Shown here: positions 8,693 through 17,369 of the stretch, one piece after another
How positions within the stretch are numbered: the first letter of the stretch is position 1
How the letters are laid out: each line of letters begins with the position of its first letter
Source: DATJGR01 sp963735085
GTDB taxonomy: Bacteria; Pseudomonadota; Gammaproteobacteria; Pseudomonadales; Azotimanducaceae
Reading direction: 5' to 3'
DNA length: 64,000 bases
NCBI GenBank assembly: GCA_963735085.1
Contig: CAVTJP010000002.1
Coordinates: forward strand, 1,406,399 to 1,470,398
Made by a program: the position numbers and the translations under genes
The notes under the pieces: model-generated
Database searches by the model: none
Seen by the model: the letters and a program-made list of their open reading frames with translations, nothing else
What the model was told of the DNA's origin: nothing

Positions 8693-9769
8693 TTCCCGCC
8701 AATACCGCTCGACGTGATACTCGCGCGCGTAGCCGAACCCACCGTGCGTCTGCACCGCCTGATCCGCGGCCTGAAACGCCGCGTCTGCGGCGAGCCATTT
8801 CGCCATGTTTGCCTCCGCGCCGCAGGGTTCGCCCGCGTCGAGTTTCCAGGCGGCCTTGCGCACCATCAATTCGGCGGCGTCCAGCCGCGTGCGTGCCTCC
8901 GCCAACGGAAACGCCACGCCCTGGTTCTGGCCAATCGGCCGACCAAAAACGACCCGTTCTGAAGCGTAGTTCACGGCGCGACGCAACGCAGCACGGCCGA
9001 TGCCGATGGCCTCCGAGGCGACCAGAATGCGTTCCGCGTTCAGCCCGTCGAGCAGGTAGCGAAATCCCTTTCCCTCTTCACCGACCCGGTCCGTCACGCG
9101 CACCGGCAAATCGTCGTAGACGACCTCGCACGTCGCCACCGCATTGCGGCCCAGTTTATCGATCGGCGAGATTTTGACCTCGGGGCGCTGCAGTTCCGCC
9201 AACAATAGTGTTAAGCCGTCGGTGCGGCGTGCGCAGTTGTCGAGCGGCGTCGTGCGGACCAACAACAACACGCGCTCCGAGTCGAGCGCCTTGGTTGTCC
9301 AGACCTTGCGGCCCTTGACCAGGTAGTGGTCGCCATCACGACGCGCGAACGTCTTGATCGATGCCGTGTCGGTGCCAGCGTCGGGTTCGGTTACACCGAA
9401 TGCAACGTGCAGTTCGCCACTGGCGACCCTCGGCAGATAGGTCTGCTTCATCTCGTCGCTGCCATGGCGCACCACCGGATGCATGCCGAAGATCGACAGG
9501 TGAATCGCGCTGGCACCGTTCATCGCGGCACCCGACGCGGCAACCTCCTCCAGCACGATCGATGCCTCGGCGATGCCGCGGCCGCTGCCGCCGTATGCCT
9601 CCGGAATCGCGACGCCGATCCAACCCGCGTTGGCCATCGCCGCATAAAACGCCCACGGAAATTCATGATCGTGGTCTAGCTGCGACCAATAGACATCCGG
9701 GTAGTCGGCGCACACCTTGCGCACCGCATCGCGAATCAGCGTGTGTTCCTCGGTTTCGGTGAAGTCCAT
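8603..9769 (-). CDS. Acyl-CoA dehydrogenase
   Basis: This FAD-dependent acyl-CoA dehydrogenase has 388 aa. Family signatures include GVAIPEAYGGSGRG, the FAD/substrate motif AFGVTEPDAGTDTAS, and the C-terminal AVQTHGGFGYAREYHVERYW. The last is the typical second signature containing the HGG loop. ATG at 9769 (MDFTETEE) is preferred over the upstream in-frame ATG because a GAGGGGG box lies just before it. It is transcribed away from a MaoC hydratase and a CitE-type lyase, and the three could act in sequence on a CoA thioester (desaturation, hydration, C-C cleavage). The 3' end has a second degraded copy at 2806-2895. Confidence 0.92.
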   Translation of the reverse strand: MDFTETEEHTLIRDAVRKVCADYPDVYWSQLDHDHEFPWAFYAAMANAGWIGVAIPEAYGGSGRGIAEASIVLEEVAASGAAMNGASAIHLSIFGMHPVVRHGSDEMKQTYLPRVASGELHVAFGVTEPDAGTDTASIKTFARRDGDHYLVKGRKVWTTKALDSERVLLLVRTTPLDNCARRTDGLTLLLAELQRPEVKISPIDKLGRNAVATCEVVYDDLPVRVTDRVGEEGKGFRYLLDGLNAERILVASEAIGIGRAALRRAVNYASERVVFGRPIGQNQGVAFPLAEARTRLDAAELMVRKAAWKLDAGEPCGAEANMAKWLAADAAFQAADQAVQTHGGFGYAREYHVERYWREARLMRIAPISQEMIMNYVSEHVLGLPKSY

Positions 9770-9868
9770 CGATCCCCCTCTCATCAATCACAAGCAGCAT
9801 GGCGAGCGTCTTGGCAAGCACCGCAGCATCAGCTTAAAGTCTGTCGTCGTCTTTCAGCCAGCACCGCA
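9770..9868. promoter_or_regulatory. Divergent intergenic region between acyl-CoA dehydrogenase and MaoC gene
   Basis: About 100 bases separate two divergently transcribed genes of one apparent CoA-ester pathway, so promoters for both directions must lie here. No confident -35/-10 boxes or operator palindrome were recognised. Confidence 0.4.
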
Positions 9869-10327
9869 ATGGCCGGCAAATACTTCGAAGAACTCGACGA
9901 AGGTGCGTCGTTCACTCATCAACCGTCGCGGACGGTCACCGAGACCGACAATCTGTTGTTCAGCGCGCTGACGTTGAACCCGCAGCCACTGCATCTCGAC
10001 GCCGAGTTCGCGCGTAGCACCCAACACGGTCAGATCCTTGTCAACAGCATCTTTACGCTCGGGCTGGTGGTTGGACTATCGGTGGGTGATACCACACTGG
10101 GCACCACGCTGGGCAATCTCGGATTCGACAAGATCAGTTTCCCGCATCCAGTGTTCATCGGCGACACCATTACCGCCCATACGCAGGTTGTCAGCAAGCG
10201 CGAATCGTCATCGAAGCACGACCGCGGCGTCGTGACGTTCGAGCACCAGGGCATAAATCAGCGTGGCGAGGTGGTCTGCTCCTGCACTCGCGGCGCGATG
10301 ATGATGAAGCGCCCCGCCGGTGTCTGA
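9869..10327 (+). CDS. MaoC-like enoyl-CoA hydratase (hot-dog fold)
   Basis: This 152-aa single hot-dog protein starts MAGKYFEELDEGASFTH. The N-terminal shape, the active-site-like stretch LTLNPQPLHLDAEFA (Asn/His region) near residues 35-49 and FPHPVFIGDTI are typical of the MaoC/mesaconyl-CoA hydratase group. It should add water to an enoyl-CoA. The ATG at 9869 gives the usual family N-terminus. The next gene overlaps its end by eight bases, so the two are co-transcribed and probably translationally coupled. Confidence 0.87.
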   Translation: MAGKYFEELDEGASFTHQPSRTVTETDNLLFSALTLNPQPLHLDAEFARSTQHGQILVNSIFTLGLVVGLSVGDTTLGTTLGNLGFDKISFPHPVFIGDTITAHTQVVSKRESSSKHDRGVVTFEHQGINQRGEVVCSCTRGAMMMKRPAGV

Positions 10328-11222
10328 CCCGCCGCGCCTGCGCCGGTCCGCGCATTTCGTGCCCGGTGCCAGCGAGAAGATGCTACTGAAGTCGCTTGAA
10401 ACCGCCGCGGACTGTCTGGTACTGGATCTCGAAGACGCGGTGACGCCGGAACGCAAGCCCGACGCACGCCAGGTCATCGCGGGCTGGCTAAGAGATGTCG
10501 ACTTCGGCCGCCAGGAACGTACCGTGCGGATGAATCCGCTGGATACCCCCTGGGGGCTCGACGATCTACGGATGACGATGCGGTACCCACCGGATGCGTA
10601 TGTCGTACCCAAGATTCGCTGCCTCGCAGACATCGAAGCGATCGATACGCAGCTTGCCCAACTAGAGGCTGCCTATGGACATCCGGTCGGCGACGTCGGC
10701 CTGATCCTGGTGGCCACGGAAACCCCACAGGGCGTTCTCAATCTCCCGACCTTCACCCAATGCAAACGCGTCACGGCGCTGTCGTGGGGCGCGGAAGACC
10801 TCGCCGCCGCGATGGGTGCGCGCCGCAACCGCAACGAGCACGGCGAGTACCTCGAGGTTTTCAAATACTGTCGGACCCAGACCCTGTTGTGCGCGACCGC
10901 CGGAAACGTGCAACCGCTCGATACGGTATACGTCGATATCAAGAACCTCGATGGGCTTCGCGACGAGTGCCGGACGAGCGCGTGGATGGGCTACACCGGC
11001 AAAATTACCATCCACCCCGACCAGATTCCGATTGTGAATGAGCTGTTCTCACCGTCGGCCGAAGAAGTCGAACAGGCACAGGCACTGCTCGAGGCATTCG
11101 ACGTGGCACAGCGCGATGGGAAGATGGCGTTCAGCTTCAACGGCCAAATGGTCGACGTGCCGCACCTGGTTCGCGCCCGCACCATCCTCGATCGCGCACG
11201 CCGGATTCTCCCCGACGCGTGA
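10320..11222 (+). CDS. HpcH/HpaI aldolase / citrate lyase beta-like (CoA ester lyase)
   Basis: This 300-aa protein of the CitE/malyl-CoA lyase family reversibly splits or forms beta-hydroxyacyl-CoA thioesters. RRSAHFVPGASEKML near residue 8 and DCLVLDLEDAVTPERK near residue 33 (acidic metal ligands) are the family N-terminal motifs. The later segments VPKIRC, LILVATETPQGVLNL (conserved glutamate) and LSWGAEDLAAAMGARRNR fit as well. The C-terminal GKITIHPDQIPIVNELF is also diagnostic. The start is GTG at 10320, overlapping the MaoC gene by eight bases. The pair probably act on successive intermediates. The exact CoA substrate is not determinable. Confidence 0.9.
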   Translation: MSDPPRLRRSAHFVPGASEKMLLKSLETAADCLVLDLEDAVTPERKPDARQVIAGWLRDVDFGRQERTVRMNPLDTPWGLDDLRMTMRYPPDAYVVPKIRCLADIEAIDTQLAQLEAAYGHPVGDVGLILVATETPQGVLNLPTFTQCKRVTALSWGAEDLAAAMGARRNRNEHGEYLEVFKYCRTQTLLCATAGNVQPLDTVYVDIKNLDGLRDECRTSAWMGYTGKITIHPDQIPIVNELFSPSAEEVEQAQALLEAFDVAQRDGKMAFSFNGQMVDVPHLVRARTILDRARRILPDA

Positions 11223-11225
11223 CGC

Positions 11226-12572
11226 GTGATGACGCCGAACGACTACAGCGTATCCGCCCGGCTCACGTTTTATTTGTTCGTCCTGGAAGCCGGGATCGTG
11301 CTCATCTTTGCGACGCTCTACAAGGCGCCGACACTCGACACCTCGTTTCTCACCACGCGATTCGCAGTGCTGATGCTCGTGGGGATTGGCGCGTGCGCCG
11401 CCGGTGGAGCGGGTCTCTTCAGATCACGTAGAAAAGGTCGCGCGATCGCGTTGGCGATCAGCGTGAATTTAGTTACCGTCGCCGCAGCGCTCGCGATCAG
11501 CGAGACGGTGTTGCGACTACTGGAGCGCACCTCGGGCGAAGGTGTCGCAATAGGCAGTGTGCAGCTGCGACCTACGTGGCCAGAGCTGGTCGACCAAGTC
11601 CGCGCGATGCCGCCCAACGACACGTCGTTCTTTGTCTACGACGCGGAGCTCGGCTGGAGCGTCGGCCCGAGTCGCCGGAGCACGGATGGTCTGTACGCCA
11701 GCAGCGCCGAGGGGATCCGCAGCGCGATGCCCGGTGTCCGCTATGCCGATGCATCGCCCGAGAACCGCGTCGCGCTGATCGGCGACTCCAATGCGTTATC
11801 GCTGGAGGTACCGTTCGAGGATTCGTGGGGCTACCACATGGGACAGTTGCTCGGTGATACGTTCCAAGTGCTCAACTTCGGCGTAGACGGGTACGGCATC
11901 GATCAGGTGTACCTTCGCTATTTGCGCGATGTGCGGCCGTGGAAGCCGAACGTGGTGCTGGTCGGTTTCATTCAGCACGATTTGTATCGTTCGATGGCAG
12001 TGTATCCGTTCATCAGCTTCGGTTGGGGTGGCCATCTGGTGAAACCGAGATTCGATCTCGTCGACAACCGCCTCGTAGTCGTGAATCGGCCCTTGCCCAC
12101 GCCGCAGCAAATTATGCACGCGGCGCATCCCGGTGACCTGCCATTCATCAACTACGATCCAGGATATGTGAGCCAGGACTGGGATTGGCGCTTCGAGCGA
12201 GGCCCGTTGCTGTTGCGACTGCTGACGTCGATATGGCCGCGATGGCCGAACGCTCACGCCCTCGGCAACGCCGATGCGAAGGCGTTGAACGTCAGACTGC
12301 TGGTGGAGTTGGTGGGCGCGATTCGACGCGACGGTGCAACGCCGTTGCTGGTGTACCTGCCGAGCCGCAGCAACGGCAGTGCGTTCGCCCGAGCCACCCT
12401 CAGCGCGACCAGGCTGCCGTACATCGACATGACCCGCTGCGTTTCACGCGTGCCGAAGTCGCTTCGCCGCGTGCCATCCGGTGCGCATTACTCGGGTGCA
12501 GGAAACGAGGCGATTGCCCAATGCACCGCGCCAGAGGTACGCGCCGCGACCGTATCCAAAAAGCAGAACTGA
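11226..12572 (+). CDS. Membrane-anchored SGNH/GDSL-like hydrolase or O-acetylation-type protein
   Basis: This 448-aa protein has three N-terminal membrane segments (about residues 12-30, 44-63 and 73-94), followed by a periplasmic SGNH-type domain. ALIGDSNALSLEVPFEDSWG carries the block I GDS nucleophile region, and NFGVDGYGIDQ is the glycine block. The C-terminal SGAHYSGAGNEAIA holds the likely catalytic histidine, although the canonical aspartate three residues before it is not obvious. Similar proteins add or remove acyl groups on surface polysaccharides. The start is GTG 11226 or ATG 11229, only a few bases after the lyase stop, so it is likely in that operon. Confidence 0.72.
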   Translation: MMTPNDYSVSARLTFYLFVLEAGIVLIFATLYKAPTLDTSFLTTRFAVLMLVGIGACAAGGAGLFRSRRKGRAIALAISVNLVTVAAALAISETVLRLLERTSGEGVAIGSVQLRPTWPELVDQVRAMPPNDTSFFVYDAELGWSVGPSRRSTDGLYASSAEGIRSAMPGVRYADASPENRVALIGDSNALSLEVPFEDSWGYHMGQLLGDTFQVLNFGVDGYGIDQVYLRYLRDVRPWKPNVVLVGFIQHDLYRSMAVYPFISFGWGGHLVKPRFDLVDNRLVVVNRPLPTPQQIMHAAHPGDLPFINYDPGYVSQDWDWRFERGPLLLRLLTSIWPRWPNAHALGNADAKALNVRLLVELVGAIRRDGATPLLVYLPSRSNGSAFARATLSATRLPYIDMTRCVSRVPKSLRRVPSGAHYSGAGNEAIAQCTAPEVRAATVSKKQN

Positions 12573-12618
12573 CCGGGATCGTGGAGTTCGTGTCTCATCA
12601 GACGAAGACACGACGACG

Positions 12619-12906
12619 CTAGAAGCGTCCCTCCTTTTCGACGTATTTTGTAAGCCCCCGCAGGTCGTACGCAGCTGTGTGCGTGTCGAGCACGAACTCC
12701 CGAATCGCAGTCAGCGCAGCAGTCGGATCTTCGGCTGCATTGAGCACGTGCTTTAGAATGCTCGCCTCAACCTGTGCTTCGAATTCCGATTGGAACGGCC
12801 CCACGTCGATCCCCTCTCGGGTGTGGAAGTACCACGCCTCGTTCACACGAAACACGCGGTTCGATCGAAACCACGTTCTCGCGGTCTCGTTGCTGCGCTG
12901 CTCCAT
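12619..12906 (-). CDS. DUF6316-like small protein
   Basis: A 95-aa soluble protein starts MEQRSNETARTWFRSNRVFR. The segment NEAWYFHTREGIDVGPF with following acidic helix (EFEAQVEASILKHVL) resembles the DUF6316 family of gammaproteobacteria, whose function is unknown. ATG at 12906 is chosen because a GGAG box lies about eight bases upstream; longer in-frame starts exist up to 13050 but lack one. It faces away from the Wza-like gene, so the roughly 195-base gap between them should contain divergent promoters. Confidence 0.6.
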   Translation of the reverse strand: MEQRSNETARTWFRSNRVFRVNEAWYFHTREGIDVGPFQSEFEAQVEASILKHVLNAAEDPTAALTAIREFVLDTHTAAYDLRGLTKYVEKEGRF

Positions 12907-13100
12907 CAGTTGTGCTCCGCTGGTGTACGACTGTGAATTCTGTCGCATCGACGCTGCGGATTCTGTCGTTGCGTTGTTGGCGATGTAACCGAAACGCGCC
13001 CCAGATTGGATACGTCTTGCTGACACATCCCGTGACCTGTAGGTGTCCAAACGTGCGGCTGCCGTTTATCATCAAACGGCATCATCAGATCGGAGCAGCG

Positions 13101-13712
13101 ATGTATCGGCAGGTGAGATATTGGATAGTTGCGCTGGCTTGGTTGCTACTCGGCGCATGCGCGACGCAGTCCAAACCTCCACCAGAGGACACCAACCCGG
13201 GACCAGCGTTCGCCAAGGAATACCGCATCGGCGTCGGCGACAACCTCAAAGTCGACGTGTATCGAAATCCCGACCTGTCGGTCTCGGTGTTGGTGCGCCC
13301 CGACGGCAAAATCACTGTGCCGGTGGCAGGTGATGTCGCGGTCGGCGGACACACGCCCGAAGAGGTCAGCAAAGTCATTGCGGCGGCGCTTGCCGAATAT
13401 GTACGCGATCCGATTGTCACCACGACCGTGGTCGGCATGGGGAGTAACGAGTACCTGACCCGCGTGCGTGTCACCGGCGCCGTCAACAAACCCACGTCCA
13501 TGCCGTATCAAAACGGCATGACGGTGTTGGATGTGGTTCTGGAATCGGGTGGCGTCAACGAATTCGCCAATCCCGGCGGAACGGTCCTGTACCGCGCGTC
13601 CGGAAAGCACTTGAAGATTCGCCTGGATAGGCTGCTGAAAGGCGCCGATATGAGCACGAACTACGCGGTCAAACCCGGTGATCTAATCACCGTACCGGAG
13701 CGGTTGTTCTAG
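13101..13712 (+). CDS. Wza-like polysaccharide export outer-membrane lipoprotein (XrtA type)
   Basis: This 203-aa export protein has a lipoprotein signal peptide with lipobox LLGAC (Cys at residue 20). The Poly_export domain follows (YRIGVGDNLKVDVYRNPDLS, VRPDGKITVPVAGDV), then a SLBB-type domain (RVRVTGAVNKPTSMPYQNGM) and the family ending VKPGDLITVPERLF. It is about half the length of Wza, as is usual for exosortase-associated export proteins. The ATG at 13101 has a GGAG box (CGGAGCAGCG). It would form the outer-membrane exit for the EPS and begins a plus-strand operon with the EpsL-like gene and a methyltransferase. Confidence 0.93.
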   Translation: MYRQVRYWIVALAWLLLGACATQSKPPPEDTNPGPAFAKEYRIGVGDNLKVDVYRNPDLSVSVLVRPDGKITVPVAGDVAVGGHTPEEVSKVIAAALAEYVRDPIVTTTVVGMGSNEYLTRVRVTGAVNKPTSMPYQNGMTVLDVVLESGGVNEFANPGGTVLYRASGKHLKIRLDRLLKGADMSTNYAVKPGDLITVPERLF

Positions 13713-13745
13713 CGTCCGTTTCGATTCGTATGGGGAGATCCGAAA

Positions 13746-15062
13746 ATGACGAACGTTCTTGTGAACGGCTTGCGAATTGCGAGCGCGGCCGTCCTGGCTG
13801 CAATCGCTGTCGGCGCCCATGCCTTCGACCTGACACTCGAAGTGGGCGACGCGATCGAATACACCAACAATACCGCGCTGACACCCAACAACGAAATCAG
13901 CGAGTGGATCCAGACGCCTGAGGCGGCAGTGACCATCAAGCATGACAGTGACGCACTGAGCGCATCGGCCGACTACAGCGTGTCCCACAGCATTCATCAA
14001 CGCGACACGTTCAACGATCAAACCAATACCGTCGGCAACGGCCTGCTGACATGGCGCGCCATCCCCGACCGGTTGACGTTCGACCTGTCCAATGCAAACA
14101 CACTCACGACGATCAACTCGCAGGCCGCCGATACTCCAACCAACCAACAGGTCATCAACACCACCATCGCCGGCACAACGCTGACGCTGCCAGGATACGG
14201 CAGCCACAAGATCGAACTGCACTATGACTACTCGTGGGTCAACGCGCACGACACCATGACCGACAGCAAACGTCAGACCGGCACTGCGGCATACATCATT
14301 CCGCTGAGCACGGTGGAACAAATTCAACTCAACGCCTCGACCAGCGACGTGAAGTTCGACAACAGCAAACTTTCGCCGGATTACGTCTCCTATTCCGGCA
14401 ACTTGCAGTACGTGCGCGGCGGCGACTGGATCGAAGTGGACACGCAGATGGGCTACACGGTGTTCGATAGAACTCAAGGCGCCAAGAACGCGAGCGCCAT
14501 CACCGGTGACCTCAATCTCACATGGCATGTCAGCGAAGTCACCACGGTCAAGGCATCGTATGCGCGCTCGCTGGAAGACCAATCTCAGGATCTCGCCACA
14601 GGAATTCCCGCGTTCGGTCAGACGGTCACCGAGAATACCAATGTCACGACGCCGTATACACTCGACGCAACCTCGCTCAGCTTCACAACCCCACTTGGCC
14701 ACAACATCGTCGATCTGACCGGTTACATCGACAATCAGGAATACGAGAATGGCTCGCAGAACTTCCCGACGACGCAACCCGATCAGAAAACCAAGGGGGT
14801 TACACTGGGCATCAGCCGCCCATTGCGCCCAACGCTGAACGCGCGGATGTTCGGCGACTTCTCCACCACCGACTACAAAGACAACGGCAATCAGCACAAC
14901 TATGACGCTGGTCTAAGGTTCGATTGGACACGCTGGAGAGACCTGACCATTTCTGCCGGGACCTTCTATCGGAAACGCACCAGCGATATCGCAACCGATG
15001 AGTACACTGAATGGGTCGGGTCGATCAGCCTGATGTACATGTTGATCGGGACGCGCCGGTGA
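13746..15062 (+). CDS. EpsL-like outer-membrane beta-barrel protein (PEP-CTERM/EPS associated)
   Basis: This 438-aa protein has a clear Sec signal peptide (cleavage likely after AHA, residue 26). The body is many alternating hydrophobic/polar strands rich in Tyr, Thr and Asn, ending in a strand of outer-membrane barrel type (VGSISLMYMLIGTRR). The features fit the TIGR03016/EpsL-like outer-membrane proteins that sit next to Wza-like genes in exosortase EPS loci and probably help secrete the polymer. It starts 34 bases after the Wza-like gene, and its stop overlaps the methyltransferase start (GTGA), so the three genes form one operon. Confidence 0.82.
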   Translation: MTNVLVNGLRIASAAVLAAIAVGAHAFDLTLEVGDAIEYTNNTALTPNNEISEWIQTPEAAVTIKHDSDALSASADYSVSHSIHQRDTFNDQTNTVGNGLLTWRAIPDRLTFDLSNANTLTTINSQAADTPTNQQVINTTIAGTTLTLPGYGSHKIELHYDYSWVNAHDTMTDSKRQTGTAAYIIPLSTVEQIQLNASTSDVKFDNSKLSPDYVSYSGNLQYVRGGDWIEVDTQMGYTVFDRTQGAKNASAITGDLNLTWHVSEVTTVKASYARSLEDQSQDLATGIPAFGQTVTENTNVTTPYTLDATSLSFTTPLGHNIVDLTGYIDNQEYENGSQNFPTTQPDQKTKGVTLGISRPLRPTLNARMFGDFSTTDYKDNGNQHNYDAGLRFDWTRWRDLTISAGTFYRKRTSDIATDEYTEWVGSISLMYMLIGTRR

Positions 15063-16327
15063 CGGCTCTTTCGCACACGGTCGAACCGACCGAACCGGCG
15101 CAGTTTACCTGCCGGTTCTGCAGTGCCGGCCTGACGACGACGTTCGTCGACCTCGGCATGTCGCCGCTTTGTCAGACGCATATCGCGCCAGAGCAGCGCC
15201 ACGAGATGGAGCCGTTCTATCCCCTGCACGCATTCGTCTGCGACAACTGCCACCTCGTGCAACTGCAGCAATTCGTAACGCCAGACAGCATCTTCTCCGA
15301 ATACGCCTATTTCTCGTCTTACTCGACCAGTTGGGTCGAGCACGCCCGGCAATACGCGCACGCAATGATTCGCAGGCTGCAACTCACGTCGCAACACCTC
15401 GTTATGGAAATCGCCAGCAACGACGGTTACCTCCTTCAGCATTTCGCGGCGCACGAAATTCCGGTGTTGGGAATCGAGCCCGCCGCCAATGTCGCCGAGG
15501 TAGCCATCGCCAAAGGCATCGCCTCGAAGGTCTGTTTCTTCGGTAACGCGACGGCGCGCGAGATTACGAGCGAATACGGCCAGCCCGATCTTTTGATCGG
15601 CAACAACGTCCTCGCGCACGTGCCGGATATCAACGACTTCGTCGGCGGGCTGCAGCGACTGCTAGCACCGACCGGTACGATCACGATGGAATTTCCACAC
15701 TTGCAGCGTCTGATCGAGGCAATCAGTTCGACACGATCTACCACGAGCATTTCAGCTATCTATCATTCGTTACTGTGGAACGCATTTTTGCGCACCACGG
15801 ACTCGTACTGTTCGACGTCGATGAACTCCCGACCCACGGCGGTTCGATCCGGATTTATGCGCGCCATGCGCAGCATGCGTCGATCCCCGTTTCAGAACGG
15901 GTCAATCGTTTGCGGCAGCGCGAGATCGACGCAGGGTTTCTCACCGCAGCGCGGTACCGCGGCTTCGATGAGCAGGTGAAGGAGACCAAACGCGCGCTGC
16001 TGGCGTTTCTCATCGACGCCAAGGCCCGCGAACAAGACAGTCGTTGGTTACGGAGCCCCGGGCAAAGGCAACACACTGCTGAACTACTGCGGCATTCGCA
16101 CCGACTTCATCGATTTCACCGTCGACGCAAATCCCTATAAGCAGGGCAAATTCACACCCGGCACGCGCATTCCCATTCTGCCGCCAGAAGCGATTCGCCA
16201 GGCTCAGCCCGACTATGTCCTGATCCTGCCATGGAACTTGAGAGACGAAATCTCCAAGACCGCCGCCTATATCCGGGAGTGGGGCGGCAAGTTCGTCGTG
16301 CCGATTCCGGTTCTGGAAGTATTCTGA
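15059..16327 (+). pseudogene. C-methyltransferase-type SAM enzyme with two compensating frameshifts
   Basis: The N-terminus has a zinc-binding motif (CRFCSAG ... VCDNCHLVQLQQF), followed by the SAM-binding segment LVMEIASNDGYLLQHF and LLIGNNVLAHVPD. The C-terminal domain includes GYGAPGKGNTLLNYCGI and ends VVPIPVLEVF. This is the order of Methyltransf_13/11/14 sugar C-methyltransferases. As written the frame shifts near 15719 (one base missing, GAGGC where GAGGGC is expected) and returns to the original frame near 16036. The middle (QFDTIYHEHFSYLSF to DAKAREQ) is therefore read out of frame. Without the shifts the product would be about 423 aa, a normal length. Real decay or paired sequencing errors are both possible. 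Confidence 0.82.
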
Positions 16328-16398
16328 TGAACCGTTGACCTACGGTCGCGCGCAACAGCTTCTCACCCTTCGCTGTTTCGATTCCTGATCTAACGCGC

Positions 16399-17316
16399 TC
16401 AGGTTCCCGTCTCTCGCCGCGGTCGGCATGACAGATCGATGCTCGAATGAGGATTGACCCCGGTTACCGCGGCAAGGTAGCGATCAGCGATACGCTTGAG
16501 AACCACCGACTCTGGGAATGGCGAACCATCGAGTTGAGAAATGATAGTGATGTCATTGAGCGTGCCGACGAACGCCATTTCGTCGGCGACTAGCAACTCA
16601 GTCCGGTCGATCGGACGCCGAACAAAGCTGACGCTCAACGAACGGCATAGGCACTCGACGATGTCGATCGTAATGCTCTCGATCGCCCCCTCCCACGTTG
16701 GCGGCGTAACAACTTGGCCGTCCCGAACCATAAGAATTGCGCTGCCTATCGACTCTGCCACCCGCCCAAATTGATTCAACAAAACCATCTCGGGGTACCC
16801 GCGCTCGCGCCCCTCGATCTTGGCCAATCGGGCAACCTGATAGTTCGCGCTCGTCTTGATGCGATAGGGCAAGGTCAGGTCTGTTGCTCGCTGCCATGTA
16901 CTGACCCCGGTCGCGACAGACTTTGGAAGTCCTTTTGGATGGAGATAAGCCGTCAGGACCAGATCCGATTTGGAGCCTACTCCCCAGTGGCCCTCCGTCC
17001 CGTACAGGGTGGCGCGCAGCCACATGTTCTGATCTTGAACGTAGAGTCGCTGAGTAAGCAAATGGCACGCTTCTTCGAACTCAAGCAGAGACACATTGAA
17101 TGGCATATGTAACAACTTCGCCGACTGCTTCATCCGCTTCCAATGGCGCTCGACTGCCAAAATTCCAAAACTACCGTCCGGCTGCCAGAAACCTTTCAAT
17201 CCCTCAAAAACGTTTAGGCCGCGCACAACCGCTTCGTCGGATATGTGGAACACGGCATCTTTCCAGGGACGGATGGCCCCCCGGTAGTAGGCCCACTTGG
17301 GCTTCTGTAGGATCAC
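16399..17316 (-). CDS. Class IV PLP aminotransferase (branched-chain aminotransferase-like)
   Basis: This PLP enzyme of the BCAT/D-amino-acid aminotransferase fold transfers an amino group between an amino acid and a keto acid. Evidence is YYRGAIRPWKDAVFHISDEA at the N-terminus, the PLP lysine in LPYRIKTSANYQ, and GYPEMVLLNQFGRVAESIGS, which is the family substrate/PLP stretch. The GTG at 17316 gives the usual N-terminus (ILQKPKWAYY, about 305 aa). It overlaps the stop of a short upstream ORF as GTGA. A longer version from GTG 17334 adds six residues. It lies downstream of a PIG-L deacetylase, so it may supply an amino group for a sugar or amino-acid decoration. Confidence 0.85.
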   Translation of the reverse strand: MILQKPKWAYYRGAIRPWKDAVFHISDEAVVRGLNVFEGLKGFWQPDGSFGILAVERHWKRMKQSAKLLHMPFNVSLLEFEEACHLLTQRLYVQDQNMWLRATLYGTEGHWGVGSKSDLVLTAYLHPKGLPKSVATGVSTWQRATDLTLPYRIKTSANYQVARLAKIEGRERGYPEMVLLNQFGRVAESIGSAILMVRDGQVVTPPTWEGAIESITIDIVECLCRSLSVSFVRRPIDRTELLVADEMAFVGTLNDITIISQLDGSPFPESVVLKRIADRYLAAVTGVNPHSSIDLSCRPRRETGT

Positions 17317-17369
17317 CGAAGCTTGTTGCGCCACTGCTGAATCTCGCTCTCACTGATCTTCATATTCAT
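17313..17369 (-). CDS. Short coupling ORF between PIG-L and aminotransferase genes
   Basis: An 18-codon ORF encodes MNMKISESEIQQWRNKLR. Its ATG overlaps the PIG-L stop (ATGA), and its own TGA overlaps the aminotransferase start (GTGA). This stop-start chaining is what a translationally coupled leader or small gene would show. The peptide is hydrophilic and helix-like, with no recognised family. It may instead be the leftover N-terminus of a lost gene. Confidence 0.4.
   Translation of the reverse strand: MNMKISESEIQQWRNKLR

Noticed and set aside
13683..14897. 404-aa minus-strand open frame opposite the EpsL-like gene
   Set aside because: Compositional shadow: the plus strand has a signal peptide and barrel strands, while the reverse frame shows no recognisable domain.
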